Shown in pieces: positions 1 through 8,764 of a stretch of 33,548 bases of DNA (the stretch's first letter is position 1; each line of letters starts with the position of its first letter). Both the position numbers and the translations under genes were made by a program. The stretch comes from Flavobacteriales bacterium (lineage in GTDB: Bacteria; Bacteroidota; Bacteroidia; JACJYZ01), in the NCBI GenBank assembly GCA_020435415.1, contig JAGQZQ010000031.1:1-33548 (forward strand), given 5' to 3'. The notes under the pieces are model-generated. The model saw only the letters and a program-made list of their open reading frames with translations. It was not told the DNA's origin and did not search any database.

Positions 1-1
1 G

Positions 2-679
2 ACCGTATTGCAAAGAGAGGCGGGAAGCCGGATCACTTTGTTCTATGCCAACCGGGATGAAGCCTCCATCATTTTCAGGAAGGCGTTAGATACGCTCTCC
101 GCAGCAAATGGGGATCGGTTGAAGGTGTTTTACATTCTGGATGCTGGTCCGGACAACCTGGAAGCTTTATATACCGGGTTGATGACCAGCGAAAAGGTGG
201 ATCAACTGATGAGTAGCCATGTGCCGGCGGGAACTGCCAACGAATATTTTATATGCGGTCCCGGCCCGATGATGGAAAACGTGAAGAAAAGCCTGGAAGG
301 TGCAGGAATTCCGAAAGAGCGCATTCACATTGAATATTTCACCGCGGTACTTGAGGATATCAGCAAAGCCGAGGCATCCGATGCCGGGGAAGCATTTGAA
401 GCGGACATCACCGTTATCATGGATGATGAGCCCATTGACTTCAAGCTCAATTCACAGGGGGATGTGATCCTGGATGCCGCTTCTGATGCGGGTGTAGACG
501 CACCATTCTCATGCAAAGGCGCCGTGTGTTGTACCTGCAAGGCAAAGGTTCTTGAAGGCCAGGTGGTGATGGATAAAAACTTCGCGTTGTCCGACAAAGA
601 AGTGGAAGACGGCTATATCCTCACATGCCAGTCGCATCCGGCAACGCCCAAGGTGGTGATCACTTATGATGTGATCTGA
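2..679 (+). CDS. PaaE-like NAD(P)H:ferredoxin reductase with C-terminal 2Fe-2S domain (5' end cut off by window)
   Basis: This is the C-terminal part of a flavin reductase of the PaaE/ferredoxin-NADP reductase type, which passes electrons from NAD(P)H through FAD to a 2Fe-2S cluster. The reading frame is open to the window edge, so the N-terminal FAD-binding part is missing; full-length family members are about 350 residues. Visible are the nucleotide-binding domain, with FYANRD near the start and the CGPGPMM motif before the linker, then a plant-type ferredoxin domain. Its cluster cysteines follow C-x4-C-x2-C (codons at 512, 527 and 536), with the fourth at 626. No other phenylacetate genes lie in the window, so its substrate partner is unknown. 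It ends only 15 bases from the convergent gldB stop codon, leaving no room for a terminator. The family is clear; the specific partner oxygenase is not. Confidence 0.85.
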   Translation, partial: TVLQREAGSRITLFYANRDEASIIFRKALDTLSAANGDRLKVFYILDAGPDNLEALYTGLMTSEKVDQLMSSHVPAGTANEYFICGPGPMMENVKKSLEGAGIPKERIHIEYFTAVLEDISKAEASDAGEAFEADITVIMDDEPIDFKLNSQGDVILDAASDAGVDAPFSCKGAVCCTCKAKVLEGQVVMDKNFALSDKEVEDGYILTCQSHPATPKVVITYDVI

Positions 680-694
680 CCGGGCCTCAGAATC

Positions 695-1729
695 TTAAGG
701 CTTATACCCGGAAATCTCCAGGATCATTTGTCCGTTATCTTCCCGCATTAAATCAGCGAGGGAAGATTTCTTCCGTTCCATAAACTTTTTTACGATCCGG
801 TATCCGGTCCAGTTAGCTGACCTGTCCGGTGCTTCTTCCGGAAATCCTGGCGTGAAGGGTGCTTCGGCTGTATATTCCAGGATGGTCTTCTCATCGGTTG
901 CGTACAGTAGCTCCTTGTCTATGAAATGCGCCCACAGTTCCTGTTCATGGGCTTCACACCAATCTAATTCACTTTCCGTAAAAGCCAGGAGGAGGGTCTC
1001 CGGGCTTTCCGGTAGCATGCAATGCAGGTAATAGATCAATTTACCTTCGTAGATCATGGCATTCAGAAAATCCTGTTTTCCTTTGGATGGAAATTCACTG
1101 ATGGCCCATGCGCGCATGCAATCGGGAACGATATATTCCGGTTTCATCTTAAAGGTCATGTACTTCGGGTACTGCAATTGAGGATAGTAGCGGTAGTCCG
1201 GTCCCAGATAGCGTTCCAGGCCAATGGCCAGCATCAGACTGTCTGTGGCAATCGAGTAGTTGAAGCCGGACATGTATGAGATGACCCTGGGTAAATGCCG
1301 TTTCGGGAAATAGTATTTGTAGTGTTTGAAGGCCATGGTCAGGTCCGTTTCAAGCCAGCCCAGATCGGGAAACGCCTTTTCACAGTCTTTGTAAACCGTT
1401 TGCATATTGAAGTCGGTCACGAAATTATACAAGCCATAGCTGAAGTTAGGGTCGGCCAGTCCGCGTGAAGGCGAGATGATCTCGAAACTGAATAAGTCAA
1501 AGAAGGATCCGTATTGGTTGGCAAGGCGCGGAACTTCGTTCGCAATGCTGTCTGCAGGAATCGAAAACAGGTCCTGGCCAAATCGTTCAACCTTGATCTC
1601 TGCCTTGATTTCAGACACATCCACATCATACGGTGAGTCATTGCATGAAACCCATCCGAGGGTGAGGAGGTATAAGGCAGCCAGGCGGGAAAAGGCTAAG
1701 AAGCGGGAAAAAATCTTTAATATTGCCAT
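695..1729 (-). CDS. gldB: Gliding motility lipoprotein GldB
   Basis: The protein resembles GldB, a cell-envelope lipoprotein required for gliding in flavobacteria and linked to type IX secretion function. I chose the ATG at 1729 (344 residues), because a further 29 residues upstream would bury the lipoprotein signal. From this start the signal is a basic/hydrophobic stretch ending in WVSC, with Cys29 as the likely lipidation site. The segment VERFGQDLF soon after, and the central GLERYLGPDYRYYP and YIVPDCMRAW segments, are typical of the family. It is transcribed away from the beta-barrel gene at 1776, with 46 bases between the starts. In flavobacteria gldB lies near nadE and gldC; here nadE is 0.9 kb away but I see no gldC. 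Tryptophan at -3 of the lipobox is unusual, but another lipoprotein in this window has the same pattern. Confidence 0.87.
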   Translation of the reverse strand: MAILKIFSRFLAFSRLAALYLLTLGWVSCNDSPYDVDVSEIKAEIKVERFGQDLFSIPADSIANEVPRLANQYGSFFDLFSFEIISPSRGLADPNFSYGLYNFVTDFNMQTVYKDCEKAFPDLGWLETDLTMAFKHYKYYFPKRHLPRVISYMSGFNYSIATDSLMLAIGLERYLGPDYRYYPQLQYPKYMTFKMKPEYIVPDCMRAWAISEFPSKGKQDFLNAMIYEGKLIYYLHCMLPESPETLLLAFTESELDWCEAHEQELWAHFIDKELLYATDEKTILEYTAEAPFTPGFPEEAPDRSANWTGYRIVKKFMERKKSSLADLMREDNGQMILEISGYKP

Positions 1730-1775
1730 GTGCAAATAAACGAAACGTCCATCAATTAAGGTAAACAGAAAGTGT

Positions 1776-2519
1776 ATGAAAAACTTGTTCCGAATCATTT
1801 GTTTATTAGCTATCATGGGAATGACGCATCATGCGTGGGCCCAGGATGATGGAGGTAAGTCTACTTCAAATTTCCGTTTCGGCATCAAAGGTGCTCCGTC
1901 ACTGGCGTGGCTGAAACCGGATTCAAAGGCATTTGAGTCAGCAGGGAGCCAGGTCAAATTTGCGTACGGTCTGATCACGGAATTCAAACTGGGTAAGACC
2001 ACCAGCTTTGTAACCGGTCTGGATGTTGCCTATGCCGGGGGAAAGCTGAATTTCAAAGATTCTGTCTGGTACACCGAAGCGGGCGATACAAGCATCTTCC
2101 ATCTGATGAAAAGAAAATATACCCTGCAATATGTAGACCTTCCCCTGCTTCTGAAAATGAAGACCAACGAAATCGGCTATATGACTTACTTTGCACAGTT
2201 CGGTTTTAACCTGGGCTTCAATATCAAGAGCCGTGCGGTTGATGAAGTCAAGCAGGATAAGTCTACAACAACCGTGGTTAAAGAAGATGTGAATGTGATC
2301 AAGGATGTGAACTTCATGCGTGTTGCGCTGAACATAGGTCTTGGTGTGGAGTACAACATCACCGGTAACACTTCCTTGCTGATCGCTGCAAATTATAACA
2401 ACGGTTTTACCAACTCCTTTCTCGGTTCGAGCAAAAGCCTGATGACAAAGCAGAACGAAGCGTTGAAGACCAAAGCCTTTAGCAACTATATGAGTCTGAC
2501 CGTGGGCTTCCTCTTTTGA
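1776..2519 (+). CDS. Outer-membrane beta-barrel protein (PorT/OMP_b-brl_2 type)
   Basis: This is a predicted outer-membrane beta-barrel protein of 247 residues. A signal peptide covers residues 1-22 and cleaves after AWA. The mature protein consists of alternating amphipathic strands (FRFGIKGAPSLAWL near the start, GLGVEYNITGNTSLLIAANY late) and ends in an aromatic residue, FLF, as expected for barrel insertion. Gly/aromatic strand pairs recur roughly every 20-25 residues. This matches the broad porin-like family common in Bacteroidota that includes PorT, but no feature shows that it is PorT itself. It is divergent from gldB and is followed by a strong terminator, so it is probably a single-gene transcript. 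Its cargo or binding role cannot be read from the sequence. Confidence 0.78.
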   Translation: MKNLFRIICLLAIMGMTHHAWAQDDGGKSTSNFRFGIKGAPSLAWLKPDSKAFESAGSQVKFAYGLITEFKLGKTTSFVTGLDVAYAGGKLNFKDSVWYTEAGDTSIFHLMKRKYTLQYVDLPLLLKMKTNEIGYMTYFAQFGFNLGFNIKSRAVDEVKQDKSTTTVVKEDVNVIKDVNFMRVALNIGLGVEYNITGNTSLLIAANYNNGFTNSFLGSSKSLMTKQNEALKTKAFSNYMSLTVGFLF

Positions 2520-2545
2520 GAATACCCTGTCAAAGACGTAACTTT

Positions 2546-2579
2546 AAACCCGTTTCCTGAAAAGGAAGCGGGTTTTTTT
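2546..2579 (+). terminator. Rho-independent terminator after the beta-barrel gene
   Basis: A 13-bp stem (2546-2558 with 2563-2575, one G-U pair) closes on a GAAA tetraloop and runs into seven Ts. It lies 26 bases after the stop codon of the gene at 1776 and separates it from nadE. Confidence 0.92.
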
Positions 2580-2599
2580 AGACCATTTCAGATTTAAAG

Positions 2600-4246
2600 A
2601 TGAAGATCGCCCTGGCACAGATCAACCTTCACGTTGGTCATTTTGAGTTAAACCTCCGCAAAATGGAAGATGCCCTTCAGAGGGCAAAGGACGCCGGAGC
2701 GGATCTTGTGGTTTTTCCTGAATGTTCCGTTTGCGGATACCCTGCCAGGGATTTTCTGGAATTTGAAGATTTCATCCGGGCGGGAAATGAAGCCATTCAA
2801 AAACTGAGTGAGCAATGCAAGGATATTGCGGCCATTGTCGGAGGTCCTTCCATCAATCCGCGTCCTGAAGGAAAGAACCTATTTAACAGCGCTTTCTTTC
2901 TGGCAGATGGAAAGATCCAGACAGTCCGGCATAAAACCCTGCTTCCAACCTACGATGTGTTTGATGAGTACCGGTACTTTGAGATGAACAGGAGCTTTGA
3001 CGTTGTTCAGTTCAAAGGCCACCGCATCGCCCTCACGATATGCGAGGATATCTGGGATGTCGGCGCGGAGGATCCCCTGTACACCATCTGGCCCATGGAG
3101 GAACTCAAGCCGCTGGCACCCGATCTGATGATCAATATCTCCGCTTCACCGTTTTCTTACAACCATGCCGCTGAAAGGAGAGAGGTGATGCGGGCCAACA
3201 CCACGAGGTATGGAATTCCACTGTTTTATGTCAACCTGGTAGGTGCACAAACGGAACTTATCTTCGATGGTGGGTCCATGGTGGTGGATAACGCCGGGAA
3301 CGTGGTGGATGAGATGGATTATTTCAAAGAAGATTTCCGGGTGTACGATGTGGAAAAGGTCAACTCCGGAACTTTCAGTGGTAACGGCATGGCAGATCAC
3401 GGTTCGCGTATCCAACAGATAAGCCAGGCACTGGTGATGGGTATCCGGGATTATTTCTCAAAGTTGGGATTAACCAAAGCCATCCTGGGGCTGTCGGGCG
3501 GAATCGACTCTGCGGTCACCCTGTGTCTCGCCGTGGAAGCATTGGGCAAGGACCAGGTCACTGCCGTGATGATGCCATCTCCGTTTAGTTCGGAACATTC
3601 GGTCACCGATTCGGAAGCACTTGTCCGGAATCTGGGATGTCATCATCATAAATTGGGGATAGATAAACCCTATCAGGCTTTCCTTGACGTGCTGGGTCCT
3701 GTTTTTGGAGATCTTCCGTTTAACATCGCAGAGGAAAACCTACAGGCACGTTCCAGGGCCGTTATACTGATGGGCCTGGCCAATAAGTTCGGGATGGTAT
3801 TGCTGAACACCTCCAACAAGAGTGAGGCGGCGGTAGGTTACGGAACGCTTTATGGTGATATGTGTGGTGGACTGTCCGTGATCGGAGATCTTTACAAAAG
3901 GGAAGTATATGAAATGGCGCATTTCATCAATCGGGACGAAGAAGTGATCCCGGTAAATATCCTCACAAAAGCGCCGTCGGCGGAACTTCGGCCGGACCAG
4001 AAGGATTCGGATAGCTTGCCGGAATACGATATACTGGATCCTATTCTATATGAATACATAGAAAACAGAAAAGGACCAAGGGAACTCATTGAGATGGGGC
4101 ATGATGCCGAACTTGTGAAACGAATTCTGAAGCTGGTCAATACCAACGAGTACAAGCGCTTTCAAACACCTCCCGTGTTGCGGGTCTCTCCCAAGGCCTT
4201 CGGTATGGGACGCAGAATGCCCATAGAAGGAAAATACCTGTCCTGA
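2600..4246 (+). CDS. nadE: Glutamine-dependent NAD+ synthetase
   Basis: The enzyme makes NAD+ from deamido-NAD, ATP and glutamine, the last step of NAD synthesis. It is 548 residues, the usual size of the two-domain form. The N-terminal nitrilase-type glutaminase domain (about 1-260) carries the Glu-Lys-Cys triad at E41 (FPECS), K112 (HKTLLP) and C148 (ICEDIW). The C-terminal synthetase domain begins near 275 and has the ATP-binding P-loop SGGIDS at 299-304, followed by NTSNKSE and GYGTLYGDMCGGL. Because the glutaminase domain is intact, ammonia can be supplied by glutamine. It is the first gene after the terminator at 2546, and the next small gene starts one base after its stop codon, so the two are probably translated together. 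Confidence 0.97.
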   Translation: MKIALAQINLHVGHFELNLRKMEDALQRAKDAGADLVVFPECSVCGYPARDFLEFEDFIRAGNEAIQKLSEQCKDIAAIVGGPSINPRPEGKNLFNSAFFLADGKIQTVRHKTLLPTYDVFDEYRYFEMNRSFDVVQFKGHRIALTICEDIWDVGAEDPLYTIWPMEELKPLAPDLMINISASPFSYNHAAERREVMRANTTRYGIPLFYVNLVGAQTELIFDGGSMVVDNAGNVVDEMDYFKEDFRVYDVEKVNSGTFSGNGMADHGSRIQQISQALVMGIRDYFSKLGLTKAILGLSGGIDSAVTLCLAVEALGKDQVTAVMMPSPFSSEHSVTDSEALVRNLGCHHHKLGIDKPYQAFLDVLGPVFGDLPFNIAEENLQARSRAVILMGLANKFGMVLLNTSNKSEAAVGYGTLYGDMCGGLSVIGDLYKREVYEMAHFINRDEEVIPVNILTKAPSAELRPDQKDSDSLPEYDILDPILYEYIENRKGPRELIEMGHDAELVKRILKLVNTNEYKRFQTPPVLRVSPKAFGMGRRMPIEGKYLS

Positions 4247-4247
4247 T

Positions 4248-4622
4248 ATGAGTGAAGCCCTCCGTTTACCCGAAGATTCTGAATTAAAGCACCATGCCTC
4301 CCGTCCTGAAGTTTTGGATGCCGTGGTGGCTCAACTGAATAAGGACCTGGGAAGTCAAAGTCAGACGATCGAATTTGACGGGCCGGCAGAAAAAGCATAC
4401 CAAATTTTAAAAGATGAATTGAGCCGGATTCTCGGAAGGTGGTTGCGGGGTGACACAACATTCTTAAAAGCATTTCTTTACCGGGTGGATGTCTCTGAAA
4501 GGGCTATTAACGGGTTGTTGGCAAAAGAAACGAATGAAGAATTCGAGGATATGCTGGCCACGGAGGTGTTGAATCGGGAACTTAAAAAAGTATTGATTCG
4601 CTTACATTTCGGGAAACCGTGA
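4248..4622 (+). CDS. Small conserved-looking protein translationally coupled to nadE
   Basis: I do not recognise a characterised family. The 124-residue product is soluble and charged, with no signal peptide or membrane segment. It is probably mostly helical: residues 45-65 (AEKAYQILKDELSRI) and the C-terminal third (LATEVLNRELKKVLIRLHF) look like amphipathic helices, with the segment FLYRVDVSE between them. Its ATG follows the nadE stop after a single base, which suggests coupled translation and a linked role or shared dosage. The next gene downstream, sucA, has its own promoter box, so this is the last gene of the nadE transcript. It is not GldC, judged by length and sequence, although gldC is the expected neighbour of gldB and nadE. 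The gene is real; its function is unknown. Confidence 0.8.
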   Translation: MSEALRLPEDSELKHHASRPEVLDAVVAQLNKDLGSQSQTIEFDGPAEKAYQILKDELSRILGRWLRGDTTFLKAFLYRVDVSERAINGLLAKETNEEFEDMLATEVLNRELKKVLIRLHFGKP

Positions 4623-4677
4623 GACCCGCATTACGTTAGAAAGGACATTTGTAATGTAAGAGAATGAGGAATACTCT

Positions 4678-4685
4678 TACCTTTG
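4678..4685 (+). promoter_or_regulatory. Bacteroidota -7 promoter box (TACCTTTG) upstream of sucA
   Basis: TACCTTTG matches the Bacteroidota -7 consensus TAnnTTTG and lies about 40 bases before the sucA ATG. The nearest upstream TTTG (4648-4651) is 26 bases away, longer than the usual spacing, so only the -7 box is well supported. Confidence 0.5.
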
Positions 4686-4724
4686 TAACTTATTTTGAAT
4701 CGGAACGCTAACGCGAGGAGTGAG

Positions 4725-7478
4725 ATGACACCAAGCACCTACCTGGGCAACGCCGATGCGACGGCCATTGAAGCGCTATATGAGCGCTATCGCCAAGACC
4801 CTGAATCCGTAGACTTCGGATGGAGGAAATTCTTTGAAGGATTTGAATTTTCCAAAGCCAATTTTGAAGCATCACAAGGTGCCATGGCTGTGGAAGATAT
4901 GCCGAAAGAGTTTCGGGTGATCAACCTGATCAATGGCTACCGTCAACGGGGCCACCTGTTCACCAAGACCAACCCCGTGAGGGAGCGCCGGAAGTATCTG
5001 CCCACCCTTGACCTGGAAAATTTCGACCTGAGTGAAGGTGATCTGGATACGGTTTTCCAGGCGGGTACTCAGATTGGTCTCGGTCCCGCAAAGCTTCGTG
5101 ATATTGTAAATCATCTGAAACAAACCTACTGTCAAAGCATCGGTGTTGAATACACATACATCCGGAAACCGGAAGTGGCGAACTGGCTCAGAGAAAAGAT
5201 GGAGCCGGTGCGCAACACACCCAACCTCACCGCATTTGAAAAGACCCACATCCTGGGAAAACTCAATGAGGCGGTGGTATTCGAAAATTTCCTTCACACA
5301 AAATATGTAGGTCAGAAACGCTTCTCCCTCGAGGGAGCTGAGACGCTCATCCCTGCCCTGGACTCTGTCATCGAAAAAGGTGCGGAACTCGGCATTCGCG
5401 CTTTTGTGATCGGGATGGCCCACCGTGGCCGGCTGAATGTTCTGGCCAACATCATGGGCAAGACCTACAGCGAGATATTTAACGAGTTTGAAGGCAAGGA
5501 GTTTGATGACGACAGCCTCTTTGACGGAGATGTGAAATATCACCTCGGTTTCTCCGGTGATGTGATCACCCGTGGCGGGAAGACTGTTCACCTGACCATG
5601 TCTCCCAACCCTTCGCACCTGGAAGCCGTGGACCCCGTTGTTCAGGGTATTGCCAGGGCTAAACTTGAGCGCAAGTTCGAAATGGATGAAAACCGCATTG
5701 CACCGATCCTTATTCACGGTGATGCGTCCATCGCCGGACAGGGAATTGTATATGAGGTGGTGCAGATGGCTCAACTATCAGGATATAGAACAGGAGGCAC
5801 CATCCACATCGTGATCAACAACCAGGTGGGCTTCACCACCAACTACCTTGATGCACGTTCAAGTACCTATTGCACGGATGTGGGTAAAGTCACGCTTTGC
5901 CCCGTATTTCACGTGAACGGAGATGATGTGGAGTCCCTGGTGTATACCATCAATCTGGCCATGGAGTACCGCCAGACTTTCCATGGAGATGTGTTTATCG
6001 ATCTGCTGTGCTACAGAAAACATGGCCACAACGAAGGAGATGAACCGCGGTTTACGCAACCTTTGCTATACAAGGCCATCGCCAAGCATCCTGATCCGAG
6101 AAAGATTTACATCGAGAAGTTGAAGTCTTCAAAGGCCATGGAGGATACCCGCCTTGCCAGCCAGATGGAATCCGAGTTCAAGGATATGCTGGAGGAAAAA
6201 TTAAATGAGGCCAAAAGCGGGACCAATGGAAACCGGTTGAGTTTCCTGGAGGGAGACTGGAAAGGGATTCGTCCGGCAAAAGAAGAGGACTTCGATAAGT
6301 CACCTAACACAGGTGTCAAAAAGACGGAATTGAAAAGCATTGCCGATAAGATCAACAACCTGCCGAAGGACATGAAGTTCTTCAAAAAGATCGAACGCAT
6401 CATGTCGGATCGCAGGGATATGATCTCCAAGAACAAACTGGATTGGGGGATGTGCGAACTGCTCGCCTATGGCAGTCTGGTCAGCGAAGGCTTTCCGGTT
6501 CGCATCAGCGGTCAGGATGTGGAGCGGGGTACATTCTCACACAGGCATGCCGTGGTACGTCTTGAAGATTCCGAGGAACAGTACATCCCATTGGCCAACC
6601 TTTCGGATAAGCAGGCAAAGTTCAGTATTTACAATTCGCTTCTTTCCGAATACGGTGTACTTGGTTTCGAATACGGATATGCCCTGGCGTCACCCAACAC
6701 CCTGACCGTTTGGGAGGCTCAGTTCGGAGACTTTTTCAACGGTGCACAGATCATCATTGACCAATTCCTGAGCAGTGCAGAGGATAAATGGAAGAAGCAT
6801 AACGGTCTGGTACTATATCTGCCGCATGGCTATGAAGGTATGGGCGCAGAACACTCGAGTGCCAGACTTGAACGATTCCTGTCGCTATGCGCCGAGCTCA
6901 ATATGCAGGTGGTAAACTGTACAACACCTGCCAACTTCTTCCATGTGATAAGGCGTCAGCTCCATCGTGACTTCAGAAAGCCGTTGGTGATCTTCACGCC
7001 AAAGAAATTGTTGCGTTATCCTAGTTGCGTTTCCACTCTTGATGAGTTATCAAAAGGCAGCTTCCAGGAAGTGATCGATGATGTGAAAGCGGATGAAGAT
7101 GTGGTGACTTCCGTGGTATTCTGCCAGGGAAAATTCTACTACGACCTGGAGGAAGAGCGTCAGAGCCTCGGTGTGAAAACGGTGGCGATCGTTCGTCTGG
7201 AGCAGATGTATCCTTATCCGGAAAAACAGATCAGTGCTTTGCTTAAGAAGTATAAGAAAGCAAAGGATTACATCTGGGCACAGGAAGAGCCCGAGAACAT
7301 GGGAGCCTGGCCTTTTATCATCCACAAGTTCAAGAGTGGTGATATTCGATGTATGTGTCAGCCGGAAAGCGGAAGCCCGGCAACCGGCTCTTATCATAAG
7401 TATGAAAAACGGCACCGCGCGATCATTGATGCGGTGTTTAAAGGTCACAAAAAGAACATCGAACTGGGGGTGGATTGA
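4725..7478 (+). CDS. sucA: 2-oxoglutarate dehydrogenase E1 component
   Basis: This is the thiamine-diphosphate E1 subunit, which decarboxylates 2-oxoglutarate and transfers the succinyl group to the lipoyl arm of E2 in the TCA cycle. I chose the ATG at 4725 (917 residues): AGGAG sits five bases upstream and the N-terminal E2-contact segment begins at once (YLGNADATAIEALYERY). Motifs include GMAHRGRLNVLANIMGK, the thiamine-diphosphate motif starting at GD 332-333 and ending at NN 365-366 (INNQVGFTTN), then the C-terminal transketolase-like pyrimidine domain with GYEGMGAEHSSARLERFL. Length and domain order are normal and no frameshift is seen. sucB follows after 36 bases. The E3 gene (lpd) is not in this window. 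Confidence 0.97.
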   Translation: MTPSTYLGNADATAIEALYERYRQDPESVDFGWRKFFEGFEFSKANFEASQGAMAVEDMPKEFRVINLINGYRQRGHLFTKTNPVRERRKYLPTLDLENFDLSEGDLDTVFQAGTQIGLGPAKLRDIVNHLKQTYCQSIGVEYTYIRKPEVANWLREKMEPVRNTPNLTAFEKTHILGKLNEAVVFENFLHTKYVGQKRFSLEGAETLIPALDSVIEKGAELGIRAFVIGMAHRGRLNVLANIMGKTYSEIFNEFEGKEFDDDSLFDGDVKYHLGFSGDVITRGGKTVHLTMSPNPSHLEAVDPVVQGIARAKLERKFEMDENRIAPILIHGDASIAGQGIVYEVVQMAQLSGYRTGGTIHIVINNQVGFTTNYLDARSSTYCTDVGKVTLCPVFHVNGDDVESLVYTINLAMEYRQTFHGDVFIDLLCYRKHGHNEGDEPRFTQPLLYKAIAKHPDPRKIYIEKLKSSKAMEDTRLASQMESEFKDMLEEKLNEAKSGTNGNRLSFLEGDWKGIRPAKEEDFDKSPNTGVKKTELKSIADKINNLPKDMKFFKKIERIMSDRRDMISKNKLDWGMCELLAYGSLVSEGFPVRISGQDVERGTFSHRHAVVRLEDSEEQYIPLANLSDKQAKFSIYNSLLSEYGVLGFEYGYALASPNTLTVWEAQFGDFFNGAQIIIDQFLSSAEDKWKKHNGLVLYLPHGYEGMGAEHSSARLERFLSLCAELNMQVVNCTTPANFFHVIRRQLHRDFRKPLVIFTPKKLLRYPSCVSTLDELSKGSFQEVIDDVKADEDVVTSVVFCQGKFYYDLEEERQSLGVKTVAIVRLEQMYPYPEKQISALLKKYKKAKDYIWAQEEPENMGAWPFIIHKFKSGDIRCMCQPESGSPATGSYHKYEKRHRAIIDAVFKGHKKNIELGVD

Positions 7479-7514
7479 TCCCCGGTTTCGTAAAACCATA
7501 AACGTTATTAGCAT

Positions 7515-8762
7515 ATGGCCCTCGAAATGCGCATACCCAGTCCGGGAGAATCCATCACCGAAGTTGAAATCGCCAGCTGGTTGGTGGAAGACGGAGCATA
7601 CGTGGAAAAAGATCAGACCATCGCCGAAATTGATTCGGACAAGGCTACCCTTGAGTTGAATGCAGAGGCTGCAGGCGCGGTAAAGATTCTGGTGGAGGAA
7701 GGCAGCACGGTCAAGGTAGGGGATGTGGTATGTTCCATTGATACCAGTGCAAAGGCGCCTGAAGGTAAACCTGCCAAAAAAGAGGAAGCGAAGGAAGAAG
7801 TAACCAAAGCACCTCCCGCCAAAGAAATCGAGACTGTTTCTGCAGGAGAAAAGGGCGGGGAAGGTTATGCCAAGGGCCATCCATCGGTGGCTGCCAAAAA
7901 GATCATGCAGGAGAATGGGGTGTCCGCATCTCAGGTAAAAGGAACCGGCAGGTCCGGACGTATCACCAAAGGAGATGTTTTGGAGGCATTGTCATCCGGT
8001 ACCGGCAACAATCTTCCGGAAGGATGGGGAGGACGCGAGCAGGAACGTCAGAAATTGTCATCACTCAGAAGAAAGCTGGCGCAACGCCTGGTGGCAGTGA
8101 AGAACGAAACAGCCATGCTTACCACATTCAATGAGGTAGACATGAGCCGCTTGATGGATCTCCGGAAAAAGTACAAGGACCGGTTTGAGAAAACCCATGG
8201 CGTGAAGCTGGGCTTTATGTCGTTCTTTACCAAAGCCGTTACCGAAGCGCTGAAAAATTTCCCTAACGTCAACGCGATGATCGATGGGGAAGAGATTATT
8301 TACCACCGGTATGCCGATGTGGGTATTGCGGTGAGTACACCAAAAGGTCTGATGGTGCCTGTATTGCGTAACGCCGAACAGATGAGCCTGGCGGATATCG
8401 AACGCAACATCGGAACATTGGCAGGAAAAGCACGTGACGGAAAGATCACCATCGACGAGATGACCGGCGGAACATTCACCATCACCAATGGTGGCGTATT
8501 CGGTTCCATGCTGTCTACGCCCATTATCAATCCACCCCAAAGCGGAATCCTGGGTATGCACAATATCGTGGAGCGGCCGATTGCCGTGAACGGTGAAGTG
8601 GTGATCCGTCCGGTGATGTATCTGGCATTGTCTTACGACCACCGCATCATCGACGGTAAAGATTCTGTCGGGTTCCTGGTGAATGTAAAGCAGATGATCG
8701 AAGATCCTGTTCGCATGCTTACCGGCGGCAAAGATACCGATGAACTGTTGTTAGCTCTTTAA
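7515..8762 (+). CDS. sucB: Dihydrolipoyllysine succinyltransferase, E2 of 2-oxoglutarate dehydrogenase
   Basis: This is the E2 core of the 2-oxoglutarate dehydrogenase complex; it transfers succinyl from the lipoyl arm to CoA. The 415 residues are in standard order: a lipoyl domain at 1-77 with the modified lysine K43 in DSDKATLEL; a flexible Ala/Pro/Lys/Glu-rich linker to about 115; an E3/E1-binding domain at 121-158 ([15 protein letters not shown]); and a catalytic chloramphenicol-acetyltransferase-like domain from about 180 with the active-site motif H376-R-I-I-D380-G. A single lipoyl domain and the position directly after sucA favour succinyltransferase over pyruvate dehydrogenase E2. The next gene begins two bases after the stop codon, so the transcript continues. 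Confidence 0.97.
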   Translation: MALEMRIPSPGESITEVEIASWLVEDGAYVEKDQTIAEIDSDKATLELNAEAAGAVKILVEEGSTVKVGDVVCSIDTSAKAPEGKPAKKEEAKEEVTKAPPAKEIETVSAGEKGGEGYAKGHPSVAAKKIMQENGVSASQVKGTGRSGRITKGDVLEALSSGTGNNLPEGWGGREQERQKLSSLRRKLAQRLVAVKNETAMLTTFNEVDMSRLMDLRKKYKDRFEKTHGVKLGFMSFFTKAVTEALKNFPNVNAMIDGEEIIYHRYADVGIAVSTPKGLMVPVLRNAEQMSLADIERNIGTLAGKARDGKITIDEMTGGTFTITNGGVFGSMLSTPIINPPQSGILGMHNIVERPIAVNGEVVIRPVMYLALSYDHRIIDGKDSVGFLVNVKQMIEDPVRMLTGGKDTDELLLAL

Positions 8763-8764
8763 CG

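Noticed and set aside
4248-4622. Small gene after nadE as GldC
   Set aside because: The sequence does not resemble GldC as I know it; only the neighbourhood suggests it.
4872-5774. 300-residue open frame on the minus strand inside sucA
   Set aside because: It is antisense to the conserved E1 domain, has no recognisable motif and no ribosome site; it is a shadow of sucA codon use.
7050-7880. 276-residue minus-strand open frame across the sucA-sucB junction
   Set aside because: It spans the ends of two real genes on the other strand, and its sequence shows no family resemblance.
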